Shown here in pieces: positions 1 to 11,896 of a DNA stretch of 64,000 nucleotides. How positions within the stretch are numbered: the first letter of the stretch is position 1; the number at the start of each line of letters is the position of its first letter. A program made the translations under genes and the position numbers. A model generated the notes under the pieces. That model had not been told where the DNA came from. It worked only from the letters and a program-made list of their open reading frames with translations, and did no database searches. The DNA comes from Volutella citrinella (lineage: Eukaryota; Ascomycota; Sordariomycetes; Hypocreales; Nectriaceae), in assembly GCA_034401135.1 (NCBI GenBank), contig JAWZSP010000001.1:2728001-2792000 (forward strand), in the 5' to 3' direction.

Positions 1-2
1 CG

Positions 3-107
3 GAGGATGAGGACGACAGTGATGACATGGATGATCTGGACGATCTGGACGATGACGATCTTGAGGAAGGTACAGCTACTGACAGTGACGGTGAAGAGTA
101 CGAGTAA
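3..107 (+). CDS. 3' end of an unidentified gene: acidic C-terminal tail
   Basis: The reading frame is already open at the window edge and ends at a TAA at 105-107, so only the last 34 codons are visible. They are almost all Asp and Glu with a few Ser, Leu and Thr (repeats of DDLDD, ending in SDGEEYE). Acidic tails like this are common in histone chaperones and ribosome-biogenesis or other nucleolar proteins, but nothing visible identifies the family. The frame choice rests on the strong acidic bias and the clean stop. The other two frames give unbiased or quickly terminated peptides. Confidence 0.6.
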   Translation, partial: EDEDDSDDMDDLDDLDDDDLEEGTATDSDGEEYE

Positions 108-802
108 AGGCGAGGCATTTAGAATTGTCGATTTGATGAGGTTCATTTTTGATTTTGGGAAATGTTGTGGAGTTGGCCGTGTCTATACCTAGACCTACTG
201 CATCAGCGAGGCGTTGGGGTTTTGAAAAAAATATAGGGTCGGATAGTATCTTGACTGGTTTAGTGTCTGGAGCTGTGCCTGTTCTTAGGAGGATGTCGGC
301 CTTCCAGGCCAACAAGAACAAGACTTTTGTTGCGACGAAATGATTATCGGCATATGCAGTGAGATTCGAGTAAACTGCCTGTCCACTTTCACCCAGTTGG
401 CATAATAGGCGTGTTCCTCGTGCAAGTAGTGTCGCATCAAATGCGTTTATCGCACCGCGAATGGAAACCAGGCATATTTTTCAACGAGATTTACAGGCAG
501 CTACTCCCTCTTCTTTTGGTGTTTGGAATGTCCCGTACGTAGCCATGCCCTACCCAATTAGTGTCGCGGAGGAGAACAGCATTCACGAGGCGGAGTAAAA
601 GGCATGGAAGTGTTTCTCAGAGGAGGGTAAAAGTAGAGCAGGATTGTATTAATTTTGATTCCTGTGTCTATTTTCGGTCCCAGACCTGTGTTTGTGCATG
701 ATTTGTTTGAGGAATAACCGTCAATGCCAGGAGCTACACTGTAGTCTCATGACATAACTGACACCCCTGCTCTTCATTTGTACCAGTGACATTACAGTGG
801 CA
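108..802. other. Intergenic region, convergent 3' flanks
   Basis: About 700 bp between the acidic-tail gene (plus) and the secreted-protein gene (minus). No reading frame with convincing coding character was seen. It presumably holds the 3' UTRs of both genes. Confidence 0.5.
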
Positions 803-1356
803 TTACTTCGTAGACGCGTTGAATGAAAGGGAGGTGGATGCCTGGCCTGCCGCCTTCTGGTCCTGGCTGATGTTGTTCTGGAGCTTCTTATTCTCGGCCG
901 CCATCTTGGAAGCGACGTCTTGGCCCTGCGCCTGCTGGATCTGGAGCTTCAGCATGGTGGCAGTCAACTTGAGGACCTTGTTCTTGATCTTGCCGCGCTG
1001 TCGAACTTGTTAGCTACTGCGGGGATAAGGAGCTACGAGAATCGGTGTGCGCCTACCTGAAGAGCAGCTGCCGCCTCACCAGAAGCGGCAGAGATGGCGG
1101 TGTTGAAGGCGTTTGTCTCGGCATCATTGGCGATGGAGTTGACGCTGTTCAGGAAATCGATGTCGGCTTTCTCGACGGTCGAAAGATCGGTGGGCAGTCC
1201 GCCTAGCTTGGCGAGGGCCTCCTGCTCGGCGTTGCCAGCGACGCCGCCACTGATGGAGAGAGCGTTGTAGGTGGATTGCTTGAAGACGGCACGCTTCGCC
1301 AAGGGAGAGGCGATGGCGGAAGCGGCAAAGGCAAGAGTGAGTAGGGAGAACTTCAT
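803..1356 (-). CDS. Small secreted protein (putative effector or cell-surface protein)
   Basis: Two exons: 1057-1356 and 803-997, with a 59-nt intron (998-1056, GTAGGC...ACAG) in phase 0. The product is 164 aa. It starts with a textbook signal peptide (MKFSLLTLAFAASAIASP), followed at once by a dibasic KR, a likely Kex2 site, near residue 22. The mature part is Ala/Asn/Gln-rich, predicted helical and has no cysteines. The second exon reads RGKIKNKVLKLTATMLKLQI and continues with Gln/Ala-rich helices to STSLSFNASTK. It resembles a lineage-wide family of small secreted ascomycete proteins without known function; I recall no named member. The start is the first ATG after a TATA box about 200 nt upstream. 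Role in secretion is well supported; any effector role is inference. Confidence 0.8.
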
Positions 1357-1556
1357 TTTGGAATAATTAAGATGTTTGTTGCCGAAAGCTGAGAAAGATT
1401 GATATCGTGTAAGTGGTCACGGACCAAATGAATGAAGAAGAGGATGAAAGACGGGACACTACAGGCCGGCCTGTAGAGGAAAATGAAGCTGATTGACTGA
1501 GTTGAGACTGGATTGATGATGGAAAAAAAAGGAATATTACCATGCCTTCTGACGCT

Positions 1557-1568
1557 CTTTATATATAC
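1557..1568 (-). promoter_or_regulatory. TATA box for the small secreted protein gene
   Basis: The minus strand reads TATATATAAAG about 200 nt upstream of the ATG at 1356. Typical TATA-to-start spacing would put transcription initiation near 1530 and give a 5' UTR of about 170 nt. A strong TATA is unusual among the genes here and fits an inducible, highly expressed secreted protein. Confidence 0.5.
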
Positions 1569-3048
1569 ATACATGTCTTGCAGCCATGGCTGGGGGCGCC
1601 GTCACCAAGCCCATACCCAAACCTCACGGAGTTCCAACTGGAGGCTCAACCCTGGTGTCGGAGCATTCAGTCGACCTGAAGGCACGGTTTCACTTGCCGC
1701 GAGCCAATGAAGCGCATCCAACTCCCCCACCGCATAGTTCTAAAAACGCTGTCATCGGGGGCCAAGCTTCAAGATGCACATCGGATGCTGGATGAGCCGG
1801 CGCGATGCGGCAGATGCAGATGGCAACCCTAGATGGAGGTGACACAGTTACGTCGCAGCAGCGGTACCGCCGTAGGGAACATCCCTGTTCAAACCTGGTC
1901 TAAACGTGGTGGTGACCTTACCCGTCGCATGTCTGGCCGTCCCCATCCCCAGTTCGGACGGACTGTGTCACCCGTTTTGGGCGATGCCATGGCATAAACC
2001 GGTGGGTTAAGTCGCAATTTTCATCTTGGGCCCCTGCAGTTTTTTCATTTTGTATGGAATGGGGGAGAGATGCGCGGCAGTTGATGTCACCAAGCCGCCC
2101 AAAAGGATATTCTTGAGATCCCATACAGATGTGAAACAGGGCTTTGGATGTCACGACCTATTTCTGTATCGGTATCAGGCATGGGTGCTGCTATTCGATA
2201 TCCCGACGGCAGCATTGCCCTATTGTATTAATTGGGCAAGGTAGGATGGATGAATTCTGTTTCCGTGACGAACGACCCCTGGGATAAGGTGGTAGTAGTA
2301 CTCATCTCGCCGTGGAAGATGCGAGGTTCAACAAGTTCAAGTTGCCGCGGTGGGCAAGGTACCTCGGTACCTGGGAAGGCACCGTCACAGTGTCCCAGGT
2401 TCAGAACACGTCCCAGCTGACACTGTACCTACCGGGGGCCTGTTGTCAGCGATAAACTCCAAGTCGCCTCGTAAGCTGATGAAAAGACTGCTTCAACGCT
2501 TGAGATGAACCTCTGCTCAGTCCAGGTCCAGCATAAGCTTGATACAGCGAGACGAGTTCCTGGGTCTCGGGACTGAGACCGAGACTGGGTGGCACGGCGC
2601 GCACAGTGGCAGCTGCCAAAACGGCTAATTCCGTGACCCCACTACGCCTGGCCACCCGCCTATACTGACTTCGATCTTGCTGAGCAAGCAACATGGCACT
2701 TGTTCCGTTTCAACGTCAATTCATTTCAACCTCCAGCGTCCTCAAACGCCATCTACAGCCGCCAGTCTTGTCACATCGCTGCTGCCTCGCGTATATCGCT
2801 TATTCCGTATCGGCTCCGTAGTATTTTGGATGGGCTGCGTGTTGTCGCATGACCCCCGGTTGCGAAAGGCCGAGGCGCACTGAGCGGTACCGGGCACACT
2901 AGCGTTGTCACTACGAAAGGAAGGATACGACGGGAGACTTACGGAAGCCAAGGATAGGGGCCGCGAAACGGGAACGGCGGTAGAAGCGACTCTTCGTGAA
3001 GACGGAAACGAAATCCAAAGGGCCCAAAACCGCTGTTTTGGAGCAGAG
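1569..3048. other. Divergent intergenic region
   Basis: About 1.5 kb separating the secreted-protein gene and the bZIP gene. It holds both promoters. Short palindromic KpnI-like pairs occur near 2358-2376 (GGTACC twice). An 82-codon open frame on the minus strand at 2446-2694 has no recognisable features and is not called. Confidence 0.5.
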
Positions 3049-4976
3049 ATGGACATGACGCCGGCTTCGGGCCCGGGGTCGGCTACGGGTTCCGTTGATG
3101 ACGGACGCCCATCGTTCGCCTCTTTTCTCAAGAAGGCTAAAGAAAAGGAGAAGAGTACGGATGGGCCGCTCGGTCAGCCATATAAGCAGGACCAGGATGG
3201 CCACAGCAGTGATGGTGAGTTAAACCGGGTCACAGCAATGCCTTGCAATGATCATTTTGGGAGGAGGTGGCTGGATGGCTATCAGCGAAAGTTGATGTGA
3301 AGGAAAAAGAGAAAGAGAGAGAAAAAGACCAAGGCGGGGGTGGGCCGGCTATGTTTCCAACCTGGGCGTGATCCTCATCCGCCAATGCAACTGGTCCTGT
3401 GGCCACAGCATGGGAGTTCTCCCGGCACCCTCAACCACACACGACCACTACCCTATCTCAACTCAACAGGCAGCAGACCGATACTGACAAAACTCCTTTA
3501 TAGCACGCAGCGATGGCTCGCCCGCGAAGGCTCCAACTGCCAGTCAAAAGTCAAAACTCCGCCGAGCTCAGGTGAGGCGTGCCCAGATCCAGCACCGCCA
3601 GCGAAAGGCCGAGTATGTCAAGCAGCTGGAGTTGGACGTGTCCCACTACCGTGAACTGGTGTCGTTGACAGAACTCGAGGCCGATGAGCTGAGGAAGGAG
3701 AACGAGAGTATCAGGCATCAGCTGCGGATGGCTGATGTGTCGATGTCTGCCTTTTCGCCAGAAAATCAGACGGCCCCGCCAAGCCTTGTTTCTCACTCCC
3801 CGGGCGAACTCCCCCCCCAGATCGACCCCGCGGCTGAACAGGTCTCAGCCGGCATTGAGGCCGAAGTGCTGCTGCCTATGGACACCACCCCTTCGCTAAT
3901 AGAAGCTCAGGAAGTCCAAGTTTTGAAAAAAGAACCCCAAGAGCCTGATGAGCCCCAGGTCCTCCAGGAACCGCTGAATGAGGCTCAGTACTATGACGAG
4001 GTCAGTATCGATGATGTCGTCGTGTCCCTCCAGAAGGATGACACTCTCGGTACACCCGTTCTGAGTATCAGCTCCACCTCTGGCGACAATGTTCCCGAGA
4101 CCATGGTTCTCGTCAGGCAGTCACAGCTCTCGGCCGAGCAGGAGCGTATGGCCGTCAACTTCATTCTTGCGTGAGTATTCTTCCCTTATTCTTCCCTTAC
4201 CGTAGGCGGACCCGCTAGTAATACATCGCTGACTCTCAACTAGCCTCGAACATATTTGCTGGGATCATTTCTTCCTTGGTGACCACCCTCATCACCCACA
4301 GCTCTCCGATGATGCAAAAGGTCATGCCCTGATGGCGTCGTCTATCTGCATGACACGCGCCCCTGAACCTGTCTATATGGGCCGAAAACAAGTAGAAGAC
4401 TCGGAAGCCTCGTCGTCGGTAGCCCATGGCATGAGAACTTTGGCAGCGGCAGTTTCGGAGCTGGCTAGAGCAACGGCTGCGGCACAGCCGACTGAAACGA
4501 CGACAACTCCAACACGAACATTGGCGTCACCAACATCAACCGCGATGACAGAAGAATCGTCCTCAACGACATTGGCATGCTCTCTGCGCAGCACATGTAG
4601 CATCAACCCCAACGGCGGTCCTCCGGTTTGTTTCTCATGGCCGGCGCCACCCCTCTCGCTCGGCGCCCTCCGCGGCCTCGCCAACTCGCTCACTGTTGGT
4701 GACTCGGAATTGACGCCGGTCCAGGCCTGGTTCGAGCTAGCCGACAGGTTCCCGCCCGCCGTCCTGCTGCACCCGTCAGTCCATAGCGCACTCCTGCGCG
4801 AGCTGAACACGGTCGTGCAGTGTCTCAGGTTTGGCGCCGTAATGGACCGTGACGCCTTCGAGCGTGCCGTCCAGAAGGTCCTAGGGCCGAGCCTTGAGGC
4901 TATGATGGCCAGATTTGCCCTTGACCAGCGCCGCCAAAGCAAGGGTAGCGAGGGCATGCAAGTGTTGGCGAATTGA
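3049..4976 (+). CDS. bZIP transcription factor (non-canonical fungal type)
   Basis: Three exons: 3049-3214, 3504-4170 and 4244-4976. Intron 1 is 289 nt (GTGAGT...TATAG, phase 1) and intron 2 is 73 nt (GTGAGT...CTAG, phase 2). The product is 521 aa. Residues about 73-91 form the basic region (LRRAQVRRAQIQHRQRK), directly followed by a leucine zipper with heptad Leu/Val to about residue 130. The middle is acidic and Pro/Ser-rich, a likely activation region. The C-terminal part begins ILALEHICWDHF, seen in related fungal bZIP proteins, and carries Ala/Thr-rich linkers. The invariant Asn of classical bZIP basic regions is replaced by Val, so DNA specificity may differ from AP-1/GCN4 sites. Target genes cannot be inferred. 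Confidence 0.88.
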
Positions 4977-5473
4977 TGGACCCTGGCGGTGCGTGCCGGA
5001 GCCCTGCACTTCCTATACGCTTCAGCCGCCATTTTGAACTTCACTTGTACATTTTTGGGGAATAGAAAGGTTTATGCCAACGCGTTTTGGGCTTTAAAAG
5101 TATCAGAGGATAGTATCAGAGGATAGCGGAGCCTGCCAACACTCCGCAGGACTCGGAAAGCAGTGTATGTGTGCGTGGACGATCATGAACAGGCAAGCAC
5201 AAGTATTATTGGCTTCAGGATAAAGCGTTTCTTTTTATATGCATATACATTGCAAAGAGTGAATACACATTGGGCTCGCTCGCTCGTGACACAGCCTCAC
5301 GATGTGGACTTTCATAACTCCAACGCCAACCTAAATCTACTCTTCTTCCGCAAGTAGCGAGACAATCGATGAAGAAGCATTCGTTGAGCGTGACGGAAAT
5401 GTCCCTCCTTGCCTGGCAAGCAAGCTTTTCATCTGGTCGAATATGATACTAGACCCCTATAATCTAACCCGTC
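4977..5473. other. Convergent 3' region between bZIP gene and dopA
   Basis: About 500 bp between two stop codons. It contains a short tandem duplication (TATCAGAGGATAG twice, about 5100-5127) but no coding signal. Confidence 0.5.
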
Positions 5474-8400
5474 CTACAGCGCTTTGACTATGCTACGGTC
5501 GTCAAACAGGTCCTTCAACAGGCTCGCCACGCATGTCTCTCTGTCAAGCCGTCCCATCGCGTACGTGGACTCAAAGGCAAAAATGCTCAACTGCCCAAAG
5601 AATGGGCGCAGCACCTTGGCAACCAGCTCATCTTTCCTGTCCAGGCTGACGTCGTCGTTGATGCCGCCCAGCCCGAGCAGCGGCCGTCGGCACTGGCTGT
5701 TTGCGACGAGGTGGGCGGCGGACACGGTTTGCAGCTCCGAGTTGGCAGCCACGTTGCCCAGCTCCTCGGACAGCTCATCCGCCAAGGCCACGGGCTGGTA
5801 GTTCGAAGGTCGGTACACGGCGTCGATGGTGTCTGTGATGAACAGCCATTCATGCAGCTGAAAGTCGTCTGGCGCGACGCAAATGAGCAGGTCGAGCAGC
5901 TTACATGCTTGCAGAATGGCAGCGTTGGTATACATATCCGATGCGCTGCTGTTATCAGGGGCGATGACAGAGGATATTGCGGCGTGAATCTCTGCATTGA
6001 CCACTGGCCAAAGCAGGCCGAGATGAACAGCGCTGGTTTTGAGAGCGAGGGCGCGAACAACCATGTATATCTCGGCCCTCGTCGTCGATGAAGGCGAGGA
6101 TGTAGCTGTTGCTGCGAGGAGTTCGACCAGCTTGTCAAAGATGCTCTGCAGATCTGCAACAAAGGCGTCTTCGGCGGCAGCAAGCACAAGCGTAGCAATT
6201 CTACGAAGATTCAGCTGCGTCTTTCGGTCGGCTTCGAGCCGAGCTGACGTGGCGCCCACTCCAAACACGATGCCAGCGGTGGTTGGGGCGCTGATGCGGG
6301 AGACGATTTCTGGCATCTTCTCCTTATCGGCCAATGTCCACTGTCTCAACAGTGGGAGCCAGTCGTCCTTGACTAACGCCATGTTCATCCCGAAGAACTT
6401 GGCATCATTGAAAGCATCCCCTACATCTTTCTTCCACGTCTTTTGGTTGCTTTGCAGCCTCGAAAGCTCGTGTAAAAGCTGCAATGTGCTTCTTGTCATG
6501 GTTTCAGGGAAACTTCGTGCGCGCAAGCTTGGGCCAACTATGTTCGTTGATATGGAGGCCGCTGCTGATAGGACCCTATCGGTCTCGATGAGGATCTTGG
6601 CGAGATTCGGAACCACACCGGCCATGATGAAGGCCACGTCATCAGAGGCTTCGCTGGCTCCGTTCACAATGCTTCGTCGAATCAAATCGAACTTAGTTGG
6701 TCTAGCTAGAGCCACACTCTGGGATGGGGTGTCCGCGAAGACGACTGGCCGAGTGGTGAACAGGGCGGCGAGAAGCTTTAGGAAGGTGTCCTATCAAGTG
6801 GTTAGCAGCACGTACATGGCATCACTTTCGGCTGACATACTCCTAGCTCTCTCCGCATTCGTCTCTGTTCCCCGAAGTTTGTGTTGTCTACCTTCTCCCC
6901 GAGAATGGCGGCGAATTCGAGCAGATTTGGCAGCGTTTGTCGGTGAGGGAAAGGGTTGGCTAGCAGATCCTTCAAAAAGGTCATGCAATCCACCCAGATC
7001 TCGTCCATCGCGTCCGGGTCTAGCGTTCTGGCATACTCTACGAGGAAGATGACGAGGTCGGTGTCCTGGAGAGAAATAGTCATCGTCGACTTTTGAGACG
7101 GCTCCAGGGCTCCGGGATTCGTCCGGCTATATATCGAGTTGAACAACGCAGGAATGCAGTGCCTAGGACGACACGCTTCCAGGGCAGAGAGTAGATTGAA
7201 AACTTCTGATGGCTGGTTTTCGGCAATGGATGCCTTCCAGATATCGATGACAGTTTCAAGGCATTCGAGGTTCTCAGCGGTAAAAAGATGCTCTAGCAGG
7301 CGTCTAGAGCGATTCCTCATGCGCAAAGATGTGTAGCCGAATGACGCTGCGGAAGTGACATCCTGTTTGGTCGAACCATCGCCCTGGCCCCATGTCCATA
7401 TTTGGTAGCACATACGCACGGCATCCTGAAAAGCGAGGTGAACTGTTAACCGATCATTGGCTGTTGCGCTGCGAGACTGAGTTGCATCTGACTGAAAAAC
7501 ACCTGAGACCATGCTTCCAAAGAGCGATTGGGTTTGGTCCGGCCCTTTGATGACCTGAGTCCGCGCTTCCTCCGCGAGGAGCTGCTCGTGTGCTCTAGCA
7601 AGGACCTGCTCCAACCCATTGAGCAGATGAATCAACGTGGATTCTGGTGTCGACTTCACTCTGTCGGGGTGGTGGGACCTGGCGTCAAATGTACTTTTCA
7701 AGTGCGAGAAGGTGGAACCAATCTCCCTGCAAAACGTCTCGACCAAGGGGATGACAACTTGGAAAATCGATTCGGAGTAAACAGGGAGGCACTCTGCGAC
7801 AAAGGCGACCCAGTTGTCCAGCACAGCCCTACTGCTGGATGAACTTAGGCCTTCCTGCATACATTTGAGCAGTTGAGGCGGTGGCGGCAGTGCCATTGGA
7901 TGTGCATCAATCGACGCTATCGACATGCGATGTTGACGACCAGATTCGGGAATCATGGCCTTTTTCTCAGAAATAGGCGACGGCAAGTCAGCCGGTCCAA
8001 TGTCCCGCAACTTGAGAGCATCCAGTACCACGTCAAGCAGGAGGACCTGAACGTATGGATCGGTTCCTTTCAAGGAATTCGAGAGCCGTTCAATAAGAAC
8101 GGTCTCCAAGTTGAAATTTGACAAGGCACGCGAGGACGGGTGTAATAAGAACCTGTGGAGGATCATCAGTGCATACCGATTGAGCTGGTTGACGTGGTCC
8201 TGAAGATCGGTGGCTGAGGAGGTGGGATGCATCATCAGACATCTGAGGCAGACTCGCACGAAAATTTCTTGAAGTGTCATCTCTTGGTCGTCGCCGCCGC
8301 CTGTTTTCAATCAGTAACCTTGCAGAGGAAGTTGTGCATGGAGTGCCTTACTGCTAATTTGCATGCGTTGACCGTGGAACGACACGTGTTTGGAGGCCAA

Positions 8401-11350
8401 TACCGACCAAGAGATTTCTCCAGAATGAGCCAGAACATTGGCAAGCGTTCGAAGATAATAAAGACAGAGGTCCAGATCATCATCTTCCCCGACGGCGACC
8501 GGGCTGTCTATTTTCTGAGATTTATCATCAATGCCATGCAATGATGGAATCGTGCTGAGCTTGGAAACAAGAACAAGAAAAAGCCTGCGAGTGATTAGGG
8601 GGCGAGACAATTGGCAGATGGGGTGGGAAGCCATACCTATCAATGCCGTACATCGTGTTGAGCCAGGCCTTGACAGTCATGAAGAGCTGTGTAGTGTCGT
8701 CCTGTAGCGAGTCCAGAATCAGGAACAATGGCTGGGCCAACATTGTATCAAAGTGATCGGTGCCTGAGAGTCTCGGGACAGCCTTGAACTCCAGCATTGG
8801 GGTCTTGGAGCCGCGACGTTCCGACCCCTGTGCGTGATCCTGTAGAGTGTGGGACCAGAGGACACTGAACGTCCGAGCTCTGTCCGCTATCCGAGAGCTA
8901 TCCAATTCTGATCCTTTCGCGACAATGAGCCCCGACAAGGCTGCTTCAATAGAACGGTTTGCTGGTGTCAAGGTCGACTGGAGCTGCCAGAGGGCTCTCA
9001 CGGCTTCAACGTGATATTTGGGTTCAGAAGCGGAGAGATATGACCAAGCATGCCTGACCAAGGGTATGACAAGGGATGAAAGGTCCCGCAGAGTAACTCT
9101 CTCGGCGAAACTCAGTTGGGTAGACATTTGAAGCATTGCCGAGAAGTCCGCAAATGGGAGCTGGTGCGGTTGTCCAAGCCGGTCCCGCAAAAATTCGAGG
9201 AGGCGGTTCTCGTTGAGCCTGTACTCCTTTGGCACTTTGTTTAGTGCTAGGGCAAGGAATCGAATACGGATATCCAGGTCGGCAAAGCTCTGAGAAACGC
9301 CCTGGTCGGAGACAAACGTGACGGCTTTCTGTAAAATGAGCTCACCCACCTCCGAAGCTTGAAGAGGAGGCGGGGATGCATCAATGTTACCTTGGTCGTT
9401 GACATAAAACGTCCGAATTTTCTTCAGAAGGTCGATGTTAGGGATTGCCACCGGCTCCTTTGGTTTATCCCCGAGGAAACTTCGTTCAGGGACAAGATCT
9501 AACAGAGAAAGTGCAATGCCTAGCGCCTGGCTGGACACGGCCGGTGTCACAACATCTGATGCCGTGGCTTGATTGCGACGTTCCAAGGAGTCCTCGAGCA
9601 TCGAGAGGGTCGCCAAACAGCAGTGTGGCGCGTGTATTGTAACCATCTCCTCCTCACGAACGTTGAAATTAGCGAGGATGAAACTGGCCAAGGAGAGCCT
9701 GTCACAACGTTCAGCTGTATTGAGGTTTCCAGGGCCGATTGCCTGGGCAAGCAAGCCGATGATCTCACCATAGATGAGGCCACTCTCAATACCGTCAAAG
9801 AAGACGCTGGCGCTACGTAGCACTTCTGTGAACTCTTCCTTTGTCGACCCTCGCTCCTTGAAACGCCGCACACTCTCGATGATGGGAAGAAACACTTCTG
9901 GGACAACTAAACCTCCGATTTCCCATCTATCCATTAGGGAAAGGCAGATTCTGTAGGGCCGGGCCTGGTCCGTGACGGTGCCTTGGGAATTGCCCTTGAT
10001 CATCTGGAGTAAAGCTCGAGTGAGATGCTGTAACCCAAACTCCTCAAAGTATCGCGTCCGAGATGTTAGGTAGTTCTGTTGGTGATCTGAAGGGCTCAGG
10101 GGTGATTCGCTACCCGGCTCGGTATCGTTGGCTGTGGGCTCCGGCCCAAGCAGCCAAGCCCATAATCGCCGGTTGAGGCTCATATCACGGCGAGCGACTA
10201 CGCCAACGGCGGCCTTCATGAGCAATTCGAGGTCGCCGGATTTCACTTTCTTTCGTATCGTGTTTGAATTAAGAGGCAGATGAGAAACGAGCAGATCTAA
10301 GAAGCCACGCTGTATGAGTAGCTGCTCATCTGAAAGGCCGCTTGCAAAGCAGCGCAATAGAAGACCCGGTTCTGGAGAGGTTACAAGCTCTGCAAGCGCA
10401 CTCCTTAGGCCATCACTGTCTTCCAGAGCCGAGGTTGATTTGGTGGGGCTCGATGCTAACGTTGGGAGGCATCGGACTAGGTAAGCAAGTGCTCCAGATC
10501 GTCGGCTGTGGCTGGTTATCGATGCCAGAAAGAAACATTGCCAGAAGAATTGATCACCGGATGAATGGCGCTCCGTGAGATCCTCTCTCACGGCTGGCCG
10601 GATTGCCTGTTTGAAGCGTTCAACTAAGCGCAAGGTTCTGTCGAAGTCTTCGCTCGTTTCCTCCTCCAACCCGGGAAGCAAGGCGAGGATGATGGACTTC
10701 ATAGCCGGGCGCAGCGAGCGAGGGTCGAGACCAACGAAATATTTTTCTAGAATATCGAGATACGGCGACTTTACGGACAGCGAGGCAAAGGAGAGGGTGG
10801 GTGCAAGGCCGGGAAGATAGAGCGGCAGGTCTCTGGAAAGCCCCTCGTTGCCAATTGTCGAAAACACGTAGTTGTAGACCTCGAGGGCTTTCTGGTGGAC
10901 GCCTGAAGGAAGGGATGGGTTGAGGCATTGTGATAATCGCTTTGCGACAGCGGCTTTGGCGGGGATGGTAGTGATCGACTTCGGTCGAGCTTGCAGGGCC
11001 TAAGGGGCGATCTAGTTAGACATAGACCACACGTTGGAGAGAGGGAGTCAGGATAATGAACCTTGAGAAGCCTGTTCAGGAAGGAAATGTAATCCGCCCA
11101 CTCCTCCAGTGCCGTTTCAAAGAGGACAAGAGCTCGGTCAACGCCATAGGCATACTTCTTGTAGGATTTGTCTTTGCTGTGCACGTCTTCTATACTAGAA
11201 GCTTCAGTCACCTGTAGTCTAGCACCGGAGGCTCAAAGGGTATCGCGCACCTCCTCCAAGTTGGTTCCTCCATTGTCGCGGGATAGGCGAGTCTCGTCCG
11301 GAGCTCTCTGGAGACACGGACCGGCGGCCGGACCCTGGCTCAAGAGCCAT
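5474..11350 (-). CDS. dopA: Dopey-family protein DopA/Dop1
   Basis: Six exons: 11251-11350, 11062-11189, 8637-10999, 8352-8584, 6841-8300 and 5474-6790. All introns are 50-62 nt with consistent phases. The product is about 1866 aa, matching the roughly 1850 aa of fungal DopA. The N-terminal Dopey domain is recognisable: a KDKSYKKYAYGVDRAL segment, EEWADYISFLNRLLK, then AKRLSQCLNPSLPSGVHQKA. The rest is helical repeat-like sequence. Dop1 works with Mon2 and the flippase Neo1 in Golgi/endosome traffic, and dopA mutants of Aspergillus have developmental defects (family knowledge). The first exon (MALEPGSGRRSVSPESSGRD...) was chosen because it reads like coding sequence and joins in phase through a TATAG acceptor at 11190. 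A shorter start in exon 1 (ATG at 11273), with its acceptor moved to 11195, is possible. Confidence 0.9.
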
Positions 11351-11896
11351 GGTTATGGGGTTTTCGAATCAAGGACGGTGATGGCGGCATATGATTTTGC
11401 TTCTGTACGGCCTCAAGGCCATTTCGGATCGGGGAGGTCCAGGGGCGCAAAGGTGGTGAGTTTTGAAGGTTGCCTAGAAGAGGTGCTCCAAACGTCTGCT
11501 GGCTACGCAATGCGATTCAGAAGGCTACGTTTCACTCCCAAGAGCAGTTGCAACACCCCTCGGGGCCCAAGCTGCCTGCGCCAGCTCCCAGGTGGTGGGT
11601 GCGCAGAGATACAGGGGTTGATGGATGGCGTTGATTGGCTATGGCTATTTCGACGTGGCGGGTCCCGCGCAAGGCTGCCGCAGCCCCCCAAGCCCCCAAG
11701 CCCCCTCCACTGACGGATGGTATGCTTTCTCCACCAACAACTACACTCGTCACCATAGACAGCCACCTCAAGCATGGCAAAATGATCGCCCTCGACGCGC
11801 AGTGTACTTTTCAGGGTTGTGAAGTCCTGTCAACTCCAACGCGTCTGTATACCACCAGAGCAGCTTGAATAACCGCGAGATGCGCCGCTCTACACA
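11351..11896. promoter_or_regulatory. Shared divergent promoter region of dopA and mon1
   Basis: The two start codons (11350 minus, 11897 plus) lie 546 bp apart, so both promoters must sit here or overlap. No clear TATA box or known operator stands out. A purine/pyrimidine-skewed CCCCCAAGCCCCC stretch lies near 11685-11710. Confidence 0.5.

Noticed and set aside
2446..2694. 82-codon frame on the minus strand
   Set aside because: No features, not conserved-looking, and located within the divergent promoter region of two real genes.
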